This document shows, piece by piece, positions 61,166 to 64,000 of a stretch of DNA of 64,000 nucleotides. The stretch spans positions 32,562,482 to 32,626,481 of the forward strand of contig NC_067126.1 in assembly GCF_021347895.1 (NCBI RefSeq). The letters run 5' to 3'. Position numbers and translations under genes: made by a program. Source of the DNA: Acanthochromis polyacanthus. Its lineage: Eukaryota; Chordata; Actinopteri; Pomacentridae. Below the pieces are notes generated by a model. That model saw only the letters and a list, made by a program, of their open reading frames with translations. It was not told where the DNA came from and ran no database searches. Every line of letters starts with the position of its first letter. The stretch's first letter is position 1.

Positions 61166-64000
61166 TCATCGCTGACCTTTAGCTCTGTTTATTTTCCCAG
61201 TTTTCACAATAGACAGAGACATCTGGTCTAACTGGGAGAGGCTGGCTATTTCTAATCTCGACCCTTTAACCAGTTGGTGTGTGAACAAAGCCTGAAATGA
61301 TAACTCCATAGTTGGTGAGCCTTAACACACATGCACTGTTAGTTAAAAATATGTAGACTCAAAGCTAGGGTAAGTCTATAACTGTTAAATGAACAATAAT
61401 GGGGTGAAGATATACTCTGAACCACAGTAGCACTAACAGTAAGGTTTATTACAGCACCCTGTTTCACCTCTTCCTTCTTCACTATCCTCTGACCGTGGCA
61501 CTTCTATTTAAATGCTCTGTTAAATCACCAATCACAACACATCCCTGGTGTATACTTAACTGCGGCTGAAGCGAGGAGTGACGAGGTCCCTGGGCGACAC
61601 AGGCAGGCCAGGGTGTAATCATGTGCACCCGTGGCCTCTGTGCTAAAGCCTGTCTGCGCCGCTATCAGCATCCACTGATAGATACTGACAGGGTTCAGAG
61701 TGAGAGCGACACACAGCAGCGCCTCTGACCTGAGCCAATGCCGATACAGTCGTGACGGGTCATCAGTGTTTTGGCAGCGTGGAGGGACAGACGGGCGAAA
61801 CAATCCGACTGCTGATGCCAACATAAACACACTTTTTATATAGTTGCTGCCCAAAATCGGACACCTGTAACCACTACAATCATCTTCTGCTGATGGATGC
61901 TAATGGAAAGTTTCACCCTTTTTCCTACTGTCATCATGACTTTCTCTCTTAGGTTTGCAAAGCCGTGTGTCGTTTGATATCTCTATCTTTTTGATGTCTA
62001 AAATTATTCTGTCTCTTCCTGCTACAGGTAGTAATTTCCACCATTTCCCACAATGCCCTTCAACCAGCCGCACAGACATTACCTAAACGTGTTGCATTTT
62101 AGAGCGGAATAATAAATCAACCTTTTAGTCGGGAAAGAATTGTCTGAAAAGATAAAATGTCTTGATACCGCATCGCATTACGAGCAACTGTCTGTGCATA
62201 AATTGTCAATTTACCGCCTTTTATCAAAGATTCCTCACTGTGTAATTGTTGAAATTCAGTGCAAATTAGTGAACCATTCAGAGCTGTGTGTTCTACTCCC
62301 ACAAATAAAAACTAACAAGGATCAAGAACCTAATAGAATTCTAAATCTGGGTAATTTTCCCAGTAAAATGACAAGATAATCTGTTTGTTTTTACATTCAG
62401 CAGCAAAAGAACTGACTGCGGCACAGCTCGGTGTTGCCACATGTGTTTAGAAATGCAAATGTGTTTCCTGGGCTGATCTTTGACAGTAGAAAATAGAATT
62501 ATATGTTCTGTAAGTTGATGTTTTTCCTACTGCATTACATTTTGCACATGGGCAAAATGTGCTTCTGTTTTGTCAGAGTGTGCACAACTTTACAGTCCCC
62601 TCATTTGGTTTTCTTGTCTGTATGAAATCATATTAATGCATCTGGCCTCGAGTCTTTGTGTGGCTGTAACAGTGCAGTATGAGTTAGGTTTACTATATAT
62701 AGTATAATCACAACCTAGTCCTATCATATACCTGTGGCTAACAGAACTTCTCTGTTTTAAAAGTCTGCAAACAAACAGCAAGAGTAAGTCAAGCTGTTAT
62801 TTCTGCACAATCAAACTGAATTTAACTGAGCAACCAAAGAAAACACATGCAGTTCCATTCAGAACAAACTCTGCTTAAGAAGAACTTAAAAACTGACTTT
62901 AAAACATGCATGATCTGTGCTTCCAGCAGTCTTAAGTTCTAACCGGGTCCACATGACGTTCGGGACTCTGAAGTGAACCAGTGTGTAGGAGTAGCGTGTG
63001 GAGCGCGATGTTTTTGCTACGGAAAATAAATTCCCCTGTGATAACAGAAAACAGCACCAGACTCAGTGCTAGGTGTGAAATCACATAACAGCCTGGCTGC
63101 ATCTGCTGTGTGAGCGCACATATACACATGAACATACAAACACACACCACCGACTAAACATACCTCCTCTTAACTCATATGTGGCGGGGGGGGGGCATGT
63201 CGGTCTCATTCCTTCATCCGGAGGCTGATATTAACGGGATTGTTTGGAAGGTGCAATAATTGAAAAAAAACGAAATCCAATTAAGTGACAAAACACTAAA
63301 AAGGCTGGAGAGAAAAATAAACATCTTCACGATGATTAGGTTTCACTTGCAGGTGGGAGAATGGAACGGTAATTGGCACTGTCACAAAAAAGACTGAAAC
63401 AAAACACTAAAACAACTGCACTATCCTATTGCCGGACATAATCTAAAGTAATTAGCCATATCAGTATAGAGGATGAGCTGTGAGCTGACTATAATACTTC
63501 TTTAGACAGACTTTTCCCTCTGGAGTCCCTAAACTGACTGCAATGACTGATGATGAACCCACACAGTCGCAGCTTGGTGGATGCTAAAGCACAGAAACTG
63601 AGCTAAAAAATAGGAAACCAATGATACTTTACCACTAGGGTCAAAATATAATTCCGGGGCTTCTTGTAACATAGTTGACATTTTTGCTGTTTCAGGCCTA
63701 AAATCAACATGGCCGCCCATCACCAAACACCACATGGCATTTTTAGAGAAAGATTCTTCTAAAATATTATATATACACAATTGAGTAAAATTGTAGTAAC
63801 ACTGTCCACACTTGACTCACGTGCTATTTTATATTAAATAACTCAGAAAGCCTTGGAGTCTTTCCAGTCTTTTCTTCAGGAGGAAATGACATCATGTGGA
63901 GCAGGTCATGTGATCTGGAATTAACACACTTCCTGGAGAGGTGTTTTTAAAATGGGTAACTTAGTGGAAAGTGATTTCTCGGACACATACATTTGTAGAT

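Larger units (their letters stand above)
49468..64000 (-). other. rap2a: rap2a intron upstream of the last coding exon (continues beyond window)
   Basis: The acceptor at 49468-49469 opens this intron. No exon encoding the Rap2A N-terminus (P-loop and switch regions, about 105 residues) appears between here and position 64000, so the intron is at least 14.5 kb. It holds a 591-bp DNA transposon (50811-51401), a dispersed repeat (about 54655-54960), a split Tc1 element (57133-58682), an ATCT array, a full SINE insertion (60021-60357), Tc1 relics (about 60371-61165) and otherwise unique-looking AT-rich DNA. I see nothing gene-like in 51411-54650, 54961-57130, 58683-60007 or 61166-64000 apart from short AT and G runs. 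Confidence 0.8.

Overview
The window is vertebrate nuclear DNA, almost certainly from a teleost fish. The support is the repeat content (Tc1-type transposons, several hAT-like miniature elements, a tRNA-derived SINE with a GGAT tail, long ATCT, CA and CT microsatellites) together with split genes whose closest known relatives are vertebrate. There is no operon structure and no dense coding; nearly all of the 64 kb is intron, intergenic DNA and old transposons. I cannot name the species.

Two protein-coding genes are supported, both transcribed from the minus strand. (1) rap2a: its last coding exon lies at 49230-49467 and encodes the C-terminal 78 residues of the Rap2A GTPase, including the NKVD and SAK nucleotide-binding motifs and a CNIQ prenylation box. 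The stretch above 49467 to the window edge is the intron before it; the first coding exon is outside the window. A 3'UTR probably runs down to about 47.72 kb. (2) farp1: its first coding exon lies at 28333-28512 and encodes the N-terminus and the first strand of the FERM domain of a FARP1-type Rho-family exchange factor. A likely non-coding, CpG-rich first exon and promoter sit at about 33.58-33.92 kb. The large second intron fills 28332 down to position 1. Rap2A and FARP1 are also near neighbours in the same orientation on human chromosome 13q32, which supports both calls. The human gene between them, IPO5, is not visible here.

Layout: 1-28332 farp1 intron 2 with hAT-like MITEs, a LINE reverse-transcriptase remnant, a SINE tail and microsatellites; 28333-28539 farp1 exon 2; 28540-33580 farp1 intron 1 with a Tc1 relic and a hAT-like MITE; 33581-33920 probable farp1 exon 1; 33922-34400 palindromic TTAA-flanked MITE; 34.4-47.7 kb intergenic DNA with an ATCT array, a teleost interspersed repeat, a degenerate tandem repeat, two Tc1 elements in opposite orientation (one broken by a retroposed foldback insert), a CA array, and a hAT-type MITE nested in a Tc1-type MITE; 47.7-49.47 kb rap2a terminal exon; 49.47-64 kb rap2a intron with a 591-bp DNA transposon, two Tc1 relics and a complete SINE insertion.

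I found no new multi-gene system. The observations most worth checking are the nested and palindromic transposon structures, the palindrome beside the putative farp1 promoter, a short upstream ORF in the farp1 leader, and an unidentified protein-like fragment near 14.5 kb.
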